64,000 nucleotides of DNA from Pseudoroseicyclus_A sp041714655 (GCF_041714655.1 NZ_CP168219.1:3162001-3226000), one strand, 5' to 3'. Shown: positions 51,611 to 59,905, counted from the stretch's first letter. A program made the numbers and translations. The notes: generated by a model not told the origin, from the sequence alone.

Positions 51611-52180
51611 ATGCCCGATGACGACATCACCCTCGCCGGCCAGCTTCTCATCGCCATGCCGGAGATGGGCGACCCCAGGTTCGCCCGCTCCGTCATCTAT
51701 CTCTGCGCGCATTCGGAGGAGGGCGCGCTCGGCCTCATCGTCAACAAGCCGACGCCGGAGATCCGCTTCGCGGAGCTGCTCCGCCAGCTCGGTATCGAGC
51801 CGGGCGCCGGGATGGGCGACATCCGCGTGCATTTCGGCGGGCCGGTGGAGCCGCAGCGCGGCTTCGTGCTTCATTCGGCCGATTACGAGAGCGCCGAGGC
51901 GACGCTCGACGTCGACGGAGAGGTGGCGATGAGCGCCACGACGGATGTCCTGCGCGACATCGCCGAAGGGCGCGGCCCGCAGCAGAGCATGATGGCGCTC
52001 GGCTATGCCGGCTGGGGGCCGGGGCAGCTCGAGGGCGAGATCGCCCGCAACGACTGGCTGACCGCGCCGCCCCGCAGCGACATCCTCTTCGGCCGGGCGG
52101 CCGAGCACAAATGGGCGGCGGCGCTCAAGCAGCTCGGCATCGACCCGGCGGGGCTGTCCTCCTCCTCCGGCCGCGCCTGA
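51611..52180 (+). CDS. yqgE: YqgE/AlgH family protein
   Basis: The UPF0301 (YqgE/AlgH) family is widespread and its role unclear. AlgH is genetically linked to alginate regulation in Pseudomonas. The 189 residues begin MPDDDITLAGQLLIAMPEMGDPRF and contain VIYLCAHSEEGALGLIVNKP, FGGPVEPQRGFVLH and LGYAGWGPGQLEGEIARNDW, all family signatures. I use the ATG at 51611; a TTG at 51575 is possible. It is divergent from the DsbD-like gene. Confidence 0.95.
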   Translation: MPDDDITLAGQLLIAMPEMGDPRFARSVIYLCAHSEEGALGLIVNKPTPEIRFAELLRQLGIEPGAGMGDIRVHFGGPVEPQRGFVLHSADYESAEATLDVDGEVAMSATTDVLRDIAEGRGPQQSMMALGYAGWGPGQLEGEIARNDWLTAPPRSDILFGRAAEHKWAAALKQLGIDPAGLSSSSGRA

Positions 52181-52293
52181 GCCCCGTTCCCTGGGCCGGA
52201 ACCGCCCCCCCCCCCGGAGCCCACACCGGGCGCCTGACGGTTGGCCTTCGGCCTTTGACCCGCTAGACCCGCCCGAACGTTTCGGGAGGATCC

Positions 52294-52767
52294 ATGCTCG
52301 GCCGATTCTGGAAAGACTACCTCGCGCCGATCCTCGGCCGCCCGCCGCGCTTCCAGGTGGCGGCACTCTGCTGGCGGCGCGGCACGACCGGGATCGAGGT
52401 GCTGCTCGTCACCTCGCTCGAGACCCGCCGCTGGATCCTGCCCAAGGGATGGCCGCATTCGGGGCTCGACGCCGCCGGCGGCGCCCTGGCGGAGGCCTGG
52501 GAGGAAGCCGGCGTGAAGCCCCAGGGCGGCCGGCCAGAGCTGATCGGCGCCTATCGCTACAACAAGCGCCTGACCGGCAACCTGCCCGTGGCGACGGTGG
52601 TGCATGTCCATGCCATCGAAGTGTCGAAGCTGCATGAGGAATACCCCGAGGCCGGCCGCCGCGAGCGCCGCTGGATGAGCCCCGCCGACGCGGCCGCCGC
52701 CGTGGACGAGCCGGAGCTCGCCCGGCTGCTCCTCCAGCTCCCGACGCTTCTGGGGCCGGGCACATGA
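52294..52767 (+). CDS. Nudix hydrolase
   Basis: This Nudix-fold pyrophosphatase has 157 residues. The Nudix helix is seen as GGALAEAWEEAGVKPQGG after RRWILPKGWPHSGLDAAG. The catalytic EE pair of the box is present, while the first box Glu and the Arg are replaced (Leu and Ala), as in diphosphoinositol-polyphosphate or diadenosine-polyphosphate type relatives. The likely substrate is a diphosphate linked to another group. It overlaps the Pi-transporter gene start by four bases. That pairing suggests a phosphate-recycling link, which is inference only. Confidence 0.92.
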   Translation: MLGRFWKDYLAPILGRPPRFQVAALCWRRGTTGIEVLLVTSLETRRWILPKGWPHSGLDAAGGALAEAWEEAGVKPQGGRPELIGAYRYNKRLTGNLPVATVVHVHAIEVSKLHEEYPEAGRRERRWMSPADAAAAVDEPELARLLLQLPTLLGPGT

Positions 52768-54251
52768 GCGACGAGGAGGGCCTCCCGGACCGCGACTGGC
52801 CAACGCTCGACCGCGACCTCAACCGCCTCTCGCGGCTTGAGGCCGCCGGCCAGCACACCGCCCGGCCGCTGGTCGGCATCGGGCTCTCGATGGTCTTCGT
52901 GGCGCTGGCGGCGCTGGCCGCGGCGGTGCTGACGGGCGTCGGCGCCGGCTCGCTGCCGGTGATCGTCGCCGCCGCCTTCGGCGCCTACATGGCGCTCAAC
53001 ATCGGCGCCAACGACGTCGCCAACAACATGGGCCCGGCCGTCGGCGCCCGGGCCCTGTCGATGGCGGGCGCCATCGCCATCGCCGCCATCTGCGAAACCG
53101 CGGGCGCGCTTCTCGCCGGCGGCGACGTGGTGGCGACGATCTCGAAGAGCATCATCGACCCGGCGAGCCTCGACGGCGGCCCCGAGACCTTCGTCTTCGC
53201 CATGCTCGCCGCGCTCCTCTCCGCCGCCATCTGGGTCAACCTCGCCACCTGGATCGGGGCGCCGGTTTCGACGACCCATGCCGTGGTCGGCGGGGTGATG
53301 GGCGCCGGCGTGGCGGCGGCGGGCCTTGCCGCCGTCAACTGGCCGACCATGGGCTCCATCGCCGCGAGCTGGGTGATCTCGCCGGTGCTCGGCGGGGTGA
53401 TCGCCGCCGCCATCCTCGCCTTCATCAAGGCGCGGATCATCTATGTGGACGACAAGATCGCCGCCGCCCGCACCTGGGTGCCGGTGCTCATCGGCCTGAT
53501 GGCCGCCGCCTTCGCCGCCTATCTGGCGCTCAAGGGCCTCAAGCATGTGATGCATGTGAGCATGGGCACGGCGCTGGCCATCGGCGGCGCGGCCGGGCTC
53601 GTCTTCGGCGCCGTCTCGGTGCCGCTCGTCCGCCGCCAGTCGCGGGGAATGGAGAACCGCAACCGCTCGCTGAAGATGCTCTTCCGCCTGCCGCTGGTGA
53701 TCTCGGCGGCGCTCCTGTCCTTCGCGCATGGGGCCAATGATGTCGCCAACGCCGTGGGGCCGCTGGCGGCGGTCGTCCATGCCGGCAGCGGCGGCGGGAT
53801 CGCGGCCGAGGTGGCGATCCCGCTCTGGGTGATGGTGATCGGCGCGATGGGCATCTCCTTCGGGCTGGTGTTCTTCGGGCCGAAGCTGATCGGCATGGTC
53901 GGCAACCAGATCACCAAGCTGAACCCGATGCGCGCCTATTGCGTGGCGCTCTCCGCCGCGGTGACGGTCATCGCCGCCTCCTGGGCCGGCCTGCCGGTCA
54001 GCTCGACGCATATCGCCGTCGGCGGCGTCTTCGGCGTCGGCTTCTACCGCGAATGGGACACGGCCCGCCGCGCCCGGCAAAGCGCCACCGCCCGCCCCCC
54101 GGCGGAGCGCCTGGCGCCCGAGGAGCGCGGCCGCCGCCGGCTCGTCCGCCGCTCGCATTTCCTGACGATCATCGCCGCCTGGGTGGTGACGGTCCCCGCG
54201 GCCGCGCTCCTCTCGGCGCTCTGCTTCTGGGCGCTGACGCTGGTGGGGTAG
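52764..54251 (+). CDS. pit: Inorganic phosphate transporter, PiT family
   Basis: The 495-residue membrane protein is a low-affinity metal-phosphate symporter. The two PiT repeats are clear: ALNIGANDVANNMGPAVGAR in the first half and FAHGANDVANAVGPLAAV in the second, both carrying the GANDVAN signature. WIGAPVSTTHAVVGGVMGAG and AGLPVSSTHIAVGGVFGVG are the paired STTH motifs. An N-terminal cytoplasmic part of about 35 residues precedes the first helix. It is coupled to the Nudix gene by ATGA. Downstream lies a short boundary palindrome and an inverted hairpin repeat. Confidence 0.96.
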   Translation: MSDEEGLPDRDWPTLDRDLNRLSRLEAAGQHTARPLVGIGLSMVFVALAALAAAVLTGVGAGSLPVIVAAAFGAYMALNIGANDVANNMGPAVGARALSMAGAIAIAAICETAGALLAGGDVVATISKSIIDPASLDGGPETFVFAMLAALLSAAIWVNLATWIGAPVSTTHAVVGGVMGAGVAAAGLAAVNWPTMGSIAASWVISPVLGGVIAAAILAFIKARIIYVDDKIAAARTWVPVLIGLMAAAFAAYLALKGLKHVMHVSMGTALAIGGAAGLVFGAVSVPLVRRQSRGMENRNRSLKMLFRLPLVISAALLSFAHGANDVANAVGPLAAVVHAGSGGGIAAEVAIPLWVMVIGAMGISFGLVFFGPKLIGMVGNQITKLNPMRAYCVALSAAVTVIAASWAGLPVSSTHIAVGGVFGVGFYREWDTARRARQSATARPPAERLAPEERGRRRLVRRSHFLTIIAAWVVTVPAAALLSALCFWALTLVG

Positions 54252-54269
54252 GCCCGGGGCGGTAGGGCC

Positions 54270-54292
54270 GGTCGGGTGCAAACCCACCCTAC
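54270..54292 (-). repeat. Solo boundary palindrome (GTAGGGTGGG type)
   Basis: GGTCGGGTGC...CCCACCCTAC is a degenerate copy of the short palindrome that borders the composite elements, here without the long element. It lies 18 bases after the pit stop codon. Confidence 0.65.
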
Positions 54293-54317
54293 GCCTCACG
54301 GCGCCCGGCCTGCCCCC

Positions 54318-54380
54318 TCTTTGCTCCCGGGCATCCTCGGGGGGAGTCGCCAAAGGCGACGGGGGGCAGACAGCCCCCCG
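54318..54380 (-). repeat. Hairpin-pair repeat, inverted (family ii, copy 8)
   Basis: On the minus strand: GGGGGGCTGTCTGCCCCCC, then GTCGCC/GGCGAC, then CCCCCCGAGGATGCCCGGG and AGCAAAGA. It is nearly identical to copy 4 at 26408-26474, so it is recently related. It lies in the convergent space between pit and tlpA. A GTAGGCCGGGCTTCAGCCCG hairpin follows at 54420-54441. Confidence 0.8.
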
Positions 54381-54431
54381 GTCCCCGCTTTCATCCGGGC
54401 GCGACGCCGGAGCCGGGCTGTAGGCCGGGCT

Positions 54432-55019
54432 TCAGCCCGGCACCCCCGGCACCCCCTCGCCCATCACCGCCTCGATCAGAGCCACCGCCTCGTCGGAGGC
54501 CCAGTCCGCCCCGCCGATCAGCCGGCCGACCTCGCGGCCGTCGGCGCCGATGAGCACCGTCACCGGCAGGCCGAGCACGGCCATGTCGCGGGCGAGCCGC
54601 TGCTGGGGGTCGGTCGCCACTGGCAGGTCCGGCGTGCCGATCTCTTCGAGGAAGCGCGTCAGCGCCGGCGGCGGGTTGCGGCCGGTGGCCACGGTCAGCA
54701 CCGTGAACTCCTCGCCGCCGAGTTCGTCCTGCAGGGCCGCCAGCGTCGGCATCTCCTCGCGGCAGGGGGCGCACCAGGTGGCCCAGAAGTTGACCAGCAC
54801 CACCCGGCCCTCGTAATCGGCGAGGGTCTCCTCCGCCCCGTCCGGCCCGGTGAAGGCGACGCTCGACACCTCGCGCTCTGCCAGGGCGAAACTGCGCATC
54901 TCGCCGGTCACCAGCGCCTCAAGATCCGCCTCCTCTGCCGCCGCGCCCGCCGGAATTGCGGCAAGGCCGGCCAGCATGTAACAGGCAGCAAAGCCAAGGG
55001 AGCGAAGGGAAAGAGCCAT
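54432..55019 (-). CDS. tlpA: TlpA-type thiol-disulfide reductase
   Basis: This periplasmic thioredoxin-like protein usually keeps apo-cytochromes or copper-site cysteines reduced. The 195 residues start with a signal peptide (MALSLRSLGFAACYMLAGLA, cleavage about AGAAA), followed by the thioredoxin fold with VNFWATWCAPCREEMP (active-site CAPC) and the cis-Pro loop GLPVTVLIGADG. The ATG at 55019 has GGAGG eight bases upstream, inside argH. The start codon shares bases with the divergent argH start. Confidence 0.93.
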   Translation of the reverse strand: MALSLRSLGFAACYMLAGLAAIPAGAAAEEADLEALVTGEMRSFALAEREVSSVAFTGPDGAEETLADYEGRVVLVNFWATWCAPCREEMPTLAALQDELGGEEFTVLTVATGRNPPPALTRFLEEIGTPDLPVATDPQQRLARDMAVLGLPVTVLIGADGREVGRLIGGADWASDEAVALIEAVMGEGVPGVPG

Positions 55020-56409
55020 GTCGAAAACCTCCAACGCCATGTGGGGCGGGCGTTTCGCCACCGGCCCCGATGCGATCATGGAGGCGATCAACGCCTCGAT
55101 CTCCTTCGACAAGCGCCTCTATGCCGAGGATATCGAAGGCTCCCGCGCCCATGCCGCCATGCTCGCCGAGACCGGCATCGTGACGGATAGCGACGCGGCG
55201 GCCATCCGGGAAGGCCTCCTCACGATCAAGTCAGAGATCGAGGCGGGGGACTTTCCCTTCTCCGCCGCGCTCGAAGACATCCACATGAACATCGAGGCGC
55301 GCCTGAAAGAGCTCATCGGCGAGCCCGCCGGCCGGCTCCATACGGGGCGCAGCCGCAACGATCAGGTGGCGCTCGACTTCCGGCTCTGGGTCCGCGGGCA
55401 ATGCGATGCCGCGGCCGAGGCTCTGACCGCGCTGATCCGGGCGCTCATTGCCCGGGCGGAGGAGACCGCCGACTTCGTCATGCCCGGCTTCACCCATCTG
55501 CAGGTCGCCCAGCCGGTGACCTTCGGCCATCACCTGATGGCCTATGTCGAGATGTTCGGCCGCGACCTCTCGCGCTTTCGCGACGCCCGCGCCCGGATGA
55601 ACGAAAGCCCGCTCGGCGCCGCCGCGCTCGCCGGCTCGTCCTTCCCGCTCGACCGGGAGGCGACGGCGCAGGCGCTCGGCTTCGACCGGCCGATGGCCAA
55701 TTCGATGGATGCGGTGGCGGATCGCGACTTCGCCCTCGAATACCTCTCCGCCGCCTCGATCTGCGCCATGCACCTGTCGCGCCTCGCGGAGGAGATGGTG
55801 ATCTGGTCCACCGCGCAGTTTCGCTTCGTCGCCATGTCCGACGCCTGGTCGACCGGCTCCTCGATCATGCCGCAGAAGCGCAACCCGGACGCGGCGGAGC
55901 TGATCCGCGGCAAGATCGGCCGGGTGCTCGGCGCGCAGATCGCGCTCTTCACGGTGATGAAGGGCCTGCCGATGACCTATGGAAAGGACATGCAGGAGGA
56001 CAAGGAGCAGACCTTCGACGCCGCCGACACGCTCCTTCTGTCGCTCGCCGCGATGGAGGGCATGGTCGCCTCGATGACGCCCGACCGCGCGGCGATGCGC
56101 GCCTCCGCCGCGCTCGGCTTCTCCACCGCGACCGACCTCGCCGACTGGCTGGTCCGCGAACTCGGCCTGCCGTTCCGCGATGCCCACCATGTCACCGGGG
56201 CGCTGGTGGCGAAGGCGGAGGGCAAGGGCTGCGACCTGCCCGAGCTGACGCTGGAGGACATGCAGGAGGCCCATGCCGGGATCACGGCGGGGATCTTCGA
56301 CGTGCTCGGGGTGGAGAATTCGGTCGCCAGCCGGAAGATCTACGGCGGCACCGCGCCGGATCAGGTGCGCGCGCAGGTGGCGCGGTGGCGGGGGATGCTC
56401 GGGACGTGA
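55018..56409 (+). CDS. argH: Argininosuccinate lyase
   Basis: ArgH splits argininosuccinate to arginine and fumarate, the last step of arginine synthesis. The 463 residues show MWGGRFATGPDAIMEAINASI, HTGRSRNDQVALDFRLWV and the superfamily signature GSSIMPQKRNPDAAELIRGK with its catalytic Ser. The start ATG at 55018 lies in CATG, shared with the divergent tlpA ATG. AGGGAAAGAG upstream lies within tlpA. It is followed by two tiny lipoprotein genes rather than directly by lysA. Confidence 0.98.
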   Translation: MSKTSNAMWGGRFATGPDAIMEAINASISFDKRLYAEDIEGSRAHAAMLAETGIVTDSDAAAIREGLLTIKSEIEAGDFPFSAALEDIHMNIEARLKELIGEPAGRLHTGRSRNDQVALDFRLWVRGQCDAAAEALTALIRALIARAEETADFVMPGFTHLQVAQPVTFGHHLMAYVEMFGRDLSRFRDARARMNESPLGAAALAGSSFPLDREATAQALGFDRPMANSMDAVADRDFALEYLSAASICAMHLSRLAEEMVIWSTAQFRFVAMSDAWSTGSSIMPQKRNPDAAELIRGKIGRVLGAQIALFTVMKGLPMTYGKDMQEDKEQTFDAADTLLLSLAAMEGMVASMTPDRAAMRASAALGFSTATDLADWLVRELGLPFRDAHHVTGALVAKAEGKGCDLPELTLEDMQEAHAGITAGIFDVLGVENSVASRKIYGGTAPDQVRAQVARWRGMLGT

Positions 56410-56419
56410 TTGGGGCCGA

Positions 56420-56507
56420 GGTGGCGGGCTGAAGCCCGCCCTACGGGGGCAGCCCTCGTGCCCTCGTTCGACCGTTGCCCCGCCCGGCACGCGTCGGCCA
56501 ACGCAGC
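56420..56507 (+). repeat. Truncated composite element: boundary palindrome plus left end
   Basis: GGTGGCGGGCT...AGCCCGCCCTAC at 56420-56444 is a boundary palindrome. CGCCCGGCACGCGTCGGCC and ACGCAGC at 56481-56507 match the first 25 or so bases of the long element and then diverge. Core and right arm are absent. This shows that the element decays or is copied incompletely. The 124 bases that follow, up to the lipoprotein gene, show nothing further. Confidence 0.6.
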
Positions 56508-56631
56508 AAACTCCGCGCCAGGATCACCGCGCCCGTGAGCACCGTCACACTGGCGGCACCAATCGCGCTGCTTGCTGATCGGCCCCGCGAAGAGGATACT
56601 GGGAGCGCAACTAGCCCCCCGGGAGACCGCC

Positions 56632-56841
56632 ATGCACCGCGCCGCCGCCCTCCTCCTCGCCCTTCTGGCCCTCGCGGCCTGCGACCCCGAGGCGCCGGCC
56701 TCCGCGTCGGCGGGGGTCGGCATCGGGCCGGGCGGGGTGTCGCCCGGGGTCAGCGTTGGCCAGGAAGGTTCGCCGGCGCGGGTCCGGCTCGGGCCGGGCG
56801 GGCTGGGCCTCGGGCTCGGGCCCATCGGTATCCCGCTGTGA
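56632..56841 (+). CDS. Small lipoprotein of unknown function
   Basis: This 69-residue protein has a lipoprotein signal peptide (LLLALLALAACDPE, lipobox LAAC with Asp at +2) followed by a Gly/Val/Pro-rich, low-complexity mature part. An Asp at position +2 would in enterics favour inner-membrane retention; whether that rule holds here is uncertain. The ATG at 56632 has GGGAG nine bases upstream. It overlaps the next lipoprotein gene by four bases. I do not recognise a family. Confidence 0.75.
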   Translation: MHRAAALLLALLALAACDPEAPASASAGVGIGPGGVSPGVSVGQEGSPARVRLGPGGLGLGLGPIGIPL

Positions 56842-56966
56842 GCCGCGCGCTCGCGCTCGCCGCGCTGCTGGCGCTGGCCGCCTGCGGGGCGGATGGGCCA
56901 CCGGTGCCGCCCGATGCGCCACGCGATGGCCCGCCGGCCGCCGCGCAGGCGCAGGACCGGCCGTAG
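56838..56966 (+). CDS. LptM/YifL-like small lipoprotein
   Basis: A 42-codon frame starts with GTG overlapping the previous stop (GTGA). The peptide has a lipoprotein signal (ALAALLALAACGADGPP, lipobox LAAC) and the short Pro-rich tail typical of LptM (YifL), which in E. coli assists LptD assembly and shows a CGxxGPxxPP start. In many alphaproteobacteria such a gene sits between argH and lysA. Here lysA is absent and an ABC exporter follows. The assignment rests on size, lipobox, the CGADGPPVPP motif and position. Confidence 0.7.
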   Translation: MSRALALAALLALAACGADGPPVPPDAPRDGPPAAAQAQDRP

Positions 56967-57080
56967 CTCCCGGCGGGAGGCTTTCCAGTCTGCCGAAAAT
57001 AAAGGCGCCGCGCCCTTGGCCCGGCCCCTGCTCACCCCTATGTGAGCGCCAACAATCGTGAAACGAGGGAGGCAAGCCCG

Positions 57081-58025
57081 ATGGCTGCCATGATCGAGGT
57101 CGAGAACCTCCGCAAAGTCTATGACGGCGGGTTCGAGGCGCTGAAGGGCGTCTCGCTCTCCATCGAGGAAGGCGAGATTCTCGCGCTCCTCGGGCCGAAC
57201 GGCGCCGGCAAAACCACGTTGATATCAACGATCTGCGGCATCACCGAGCCGACCTCCGGCACCATCCGCGTCGGCGGCATCGATGCCGCGACCAACCCCA
57301 AGGGCGCCCGCCGGCAGATCGGCATCGTCCCGCAGGAGGTCAATATCGACATGTATGCGAAGGTCTGGGACAGCCTGGCCTTCACCCGCGGGCTCTGGGG
57401 CAAGCCCCGCAACGATGCGCATATCGAGAAGGTGCTCCGCCAGCTTTCGCTCTGGGACAAGAAGGACGGCAACGTCCTCTCCCTCTCCGGCGGCATGAAG
57501 CGGCGGGTGCTGATCGGCAAGGCGCTGGCGACCGAGCCGAAGGTGCTGTTCCTCGACGAGCCGACCGCCGGCGTCGATGTCGAGCTCCGCAAGGGGATGT
57601 GGGAGGTGGTGGAGGAGCTGCGCCAGGGCGGCACCACCATCATTCTCACCACCCATTACCTCGAGGAGGCGGAGGCGATGGCCGACCGCATCGCCGTCAT
57701 CCAGGGCGGCGAGATCAAGCTCGTCGAGGACAAGGACACGCTGATGAAGCGCATGGGCCACAAGACGCTCATCATCGAGCTGGCCGAAGAGATCGGCAGC
57801 CTGCCGCCCTCGCTCGCCGAGAAGGGGGTGGAGATGGAGGGGCCGGGCCGGCTCAGCTACACCTACGACAGCCAGTCGGGCTCCACCGGCATCACCCGGC
57901 TCCTGACCGCGATCCGCGACGAGGGGCTGCAGCTCGCCGACCTCTCCACCACCCAATCGAGCCTCGAGGAGATCTTCGTCGGGCTCGTCCATGAAGAGCC
58001 GGCGGAAGAGGAGACGGCCCAATGA
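57081..58025 (+). CDS. ABC transporter ATP-binding protein (YadG-like)
   Basis: This is the ATPase of an ABC-2 type exporter, 314 residues. Walker A is LLGPNGAGKTTLISTICGI, the Q-loop IVPQEVNIDM, the signature LSLSGGMKRRVLIGKALA, Walker B KVLFLDEPTAGVD and the H-loop TTHYLEEAEAMADR. The C-terminal 80 residues are the usual extension. The ATG at 57081 has GGGAGG upstream. The stop overlaps the permease start, so the two form one transporter operon. The substrate is unknown. Confidence 0.95.
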   Translation: MAAMIEVENLRKVYDGGFEALKGVSLSIEEGEILALLGPNGAGKTTLISTICGITEPTSGTIRVGGIDAATNPKGARRQIGIVPQEVNIDMYAKVWDSLAFTRGLWGKPRNDAHIEKVLRQLSLWDKKDGNVLSLSGGMKRRVLIGKALATEPKVLFLDEPTAGVDVELRKGMWEVVEELRQGGTTIILTTHYLEEAEAMADRIAVIQGGEIKLVEDKDTLMKRMGHKTLIIELAEEIGSLPPSLAEKGVEMEGPGRLSYTYDSQSGSTGITRLLTAIRDEGLQLADLSTTQSSLEEIFVGLVHEEPAEEETAQ

Positions 58026-58783
58026 ATGTCCATGCCGTCACAACCATCTACAAGCGCGAGATGATCCGCTTCCGGCGGACCATCGTGCAGTCGCTCGTGG
58101 CCCCCGTCATCTCGACCTCGCTCTATTTCGTCGTCTTCGGCGCCGCCATCGGCAGCCGCATCGACGAGGTGGAGGGGGTGAGCTACGGCAGCTACATCGT
58201 GCCCGGGCTCATCATGCTGACCGTCATGATGCAGGGCACGACCAACTCCGCCATCGCCATCTACTTCCCCAAATACATGGGCGCGATCTACGAGATCCTC
58301 GCGGCGCCGGTGAACTTCTTCGAGGTGACTTTGGGGCTTGTGGGCGCGGCGATGACCAAGGCGCTCATCATCGGCACGATCATCCTCGCCACCTCGTTCT
58401 TCTTCGTGGACATCTCCATCGCGCATCCCCTGGCGATGGTCGGGTTCCTTCTGCTGACCTGCCTGAGCTTCGCGCTTCTCGGCTTCATCATCGGCATCTG
58501 GGCGAAGACCTTCGAGCAGCTCAACCTCGTGCCGCAGCTCATCCTGACGCCGCTGATCTTCCTCGGCGGGTCGTTCTACTCGGCCTCGATGCTGCCGGGC
58601 TTCTGGCAGGGGGTGATCCACCTCAACCCGGTGTTCTACCTGATCTCGGGCTTCCGCTGGAGCTTCTTCGGCACCTCCGACGTGCCGGTCGGTCTGTCGC
58701 TCCTCGCCATCGCCATCTTCACGGCGATCTGCCTGGGGCTCATCGCCCGGATCTTCCAGACGGGGTGGCGACTCCGGGGGTGA
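58022..58783 (+). CDS. ABC-2 type permease (YadH-like)
   Basis: This membrane partner of the preceding ATPase has 253 residues and six helices, with the ABC-2 signature in the PQLILTPLIFLGGSFYSASMLP segment and FYLISGFRWSFFG near the end. It should export a lipid, polysaccharide or drug. The start ATG overlaps the ATPase stop (ATGA). No accessory genes flank it. Composite repeat E begins 17 bases after its stop. Confidence 0.95.
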   Translation: MNVHAVTTIYKREMIRFRRTIVQSLVAPVISTSLYFVVFGAAIGSRIDEVEGVSYGSYIVPGLIMLTVMMQGTTNSAIAIYFPKYMGAIYEILAAPVNFFEVTLGLVGAAMTKALIIGTIILATSFFFVDISIAHPLAMVGFLLLTCLSFALLGFIIGIWAKTFEQLNLVPQLILTPLIFLGGSFYSASMLPGFWQGVIHLNPVFYLISGFRWSFFGTSDVPVGLSLLAIAIFTAICLGLIARIFQTGWRLRG

Positions 58784-58800
58784 GGGCGGCGCCGGAGGGC

Positions 58801-59030
58801 GGTGGGTTACAAACCCACCCTACGCCTCGGCGCGACGGTCCCGCGCTTCCCCCGCCCGGTAGGCGCCGCAGGCGCAGGGCGAGCGCCGGCCCGGCCCGCG
58901 GGCTGGCGCTCTGGTGGGGCCGGGAACGCGCTCGGAGCGTGGGCGGAGTTGCACCATAAACCGCCCCGCACCACCGGCGGGAGCGCCACCCCCCGGCCCG
59001 GCGCTCGCCCCGCGCGGCGCCGGCGGGCCC
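58801..59030 (+). repeat. Composite palindromic element, copy E
   Basis: The boundary palindrome GGTGGGTTAC...CCCACCCTAC is at 58801-58823, inverted relative to copies B and D. The long inverted element runs 58855-59022: left arm CAGGGCGAGCGCCGGCC and GGGCTGGCGCTC, core GAGTTGCACCATAAACCGC, right arm GGGAGCGCCACC and GGCCCGGCGCTCGCCCCGC. It lies between the ABC permease and the S49 peptidase genes. The last 70 bases before the peptidase show no other feature. Confidence 0.85.
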
Positions 59031-59103
59031 GGTTGCGACGGGATGGTGCGCCATCGCCGAACCCGCCTTGCCGGCCCCGCCTGTCGCACCTACATCAAGA
59101 GCC

Positions 59104-59898
59104 ATGTTCAACCGTCTCTTCGGCTCCTCCCGCCCGACCGTCGCCGTGATCCGCCTCGAGGGCGCGATCAGCTCGAATGGCCCGCGCAGCGGGCTGAGCG
59201 ACCATGCCCTCGCCCCGCAGATCGAAAAGGCCTTTCGGCGCGGCAAGCCCGCCGCCGTGGCGCTCGCCATCAACTGCCCGGGCGGCTCGGCGGCGCAATC
59301 CTCGCTGATCTCCGCCCGTATCCGGCGGCTGAGCGAGGAGAAGAAGGTCCCCGTCTTCGCCTTCTGCGAGGATGTCGCGGCCTCGGGCGGCTACTGGCTC
59401 GCCTGCTCGGCCGACGAGATCTTCGTCGACGACACCTCGATGGTCGGCTCCATCGGCGTCATCGCCGCCTCCTTCGGCCTCAATGAGTTCATCGCCAGGC
59501 ACGGGATCGAGCGGCGGGTGCATACCGCCGGCGAATCCAAGAGCCTCCTCGACCCGTTCCGCCCCGAACAGCCCGAGGATGTCGCCCGGCTCGACACCTG
59601 GCTCCACCAGCTTCACGAGGCCTTCATCGCCCATGTGAAGGCGCGCCGCGGCACGAAACTCGCGGACGAGGACCTCTTCACCGGCAATATCTGGATCGGC
59701 CGCGCCGCCATCGAGAAGGGCCTCGCCGACGGCGTGGGCCATCTCGTCTCCGAGATGAAGCGCCGCTTCGGCGAGAAGACCCGCTTCCGCACCTATGGCC
59801 CCAAGCGCGGCCTGATGGCCCGGCTCGGCGTCGCCGCCGTGGACAGCGCGCTGGCGGGGATCGAGAACCGCCTCGCCTTCTCGCGTTTCGGATTGTGA
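59104..59898 (+). CDS. S49 family serine peptidase (SppA/SohB-like)
   Basis: The 264-residue ClpP-fold protease uses a Ser-Lys dyad. The oxyanion segment is LAINCPGGSAAQSSLI, the nucleophile Ser lies in DVAASGGYWLACSADEI, and MVGSIGVIAASFGLNEF matches the SppA core; the Lys is expected near ESKSLLDPFRPEQ. There is no clear N-terminal membrane helix (MFNRLFGSSRPTVAVIRLEGAI), so it may be cytoplasmic. It is followed after seven bases by a tiny zinc-ribbon membrane protein, a conserved neighbour in this group. Confidence 0.93.
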   Translation: MFNRLFGSSRPTVAVIRLEGAISSNGPRSGLSDHALAPQIEKAFRRGKPAAVALAINCPGGSAAQSSLISARIRRLSEEKKVPVFAFCEDVAASGGYWLACSADEIFVDDTSMVGSIGVIAASFGLNEFIARHGIERRVHTAGESKSLLDPFRPEQPEDVARLDTWLHQLHEAFIAHVKARRGTKLADEDLFTGNIWIGRAAIEKGLADGVGHLVSEMKRRFGEKTRFRTYGPKRGLMARLGVAAVDSALAGIENRLAFSRFGL

Positions 59899-59905
59899 CG
59901 TCCAA

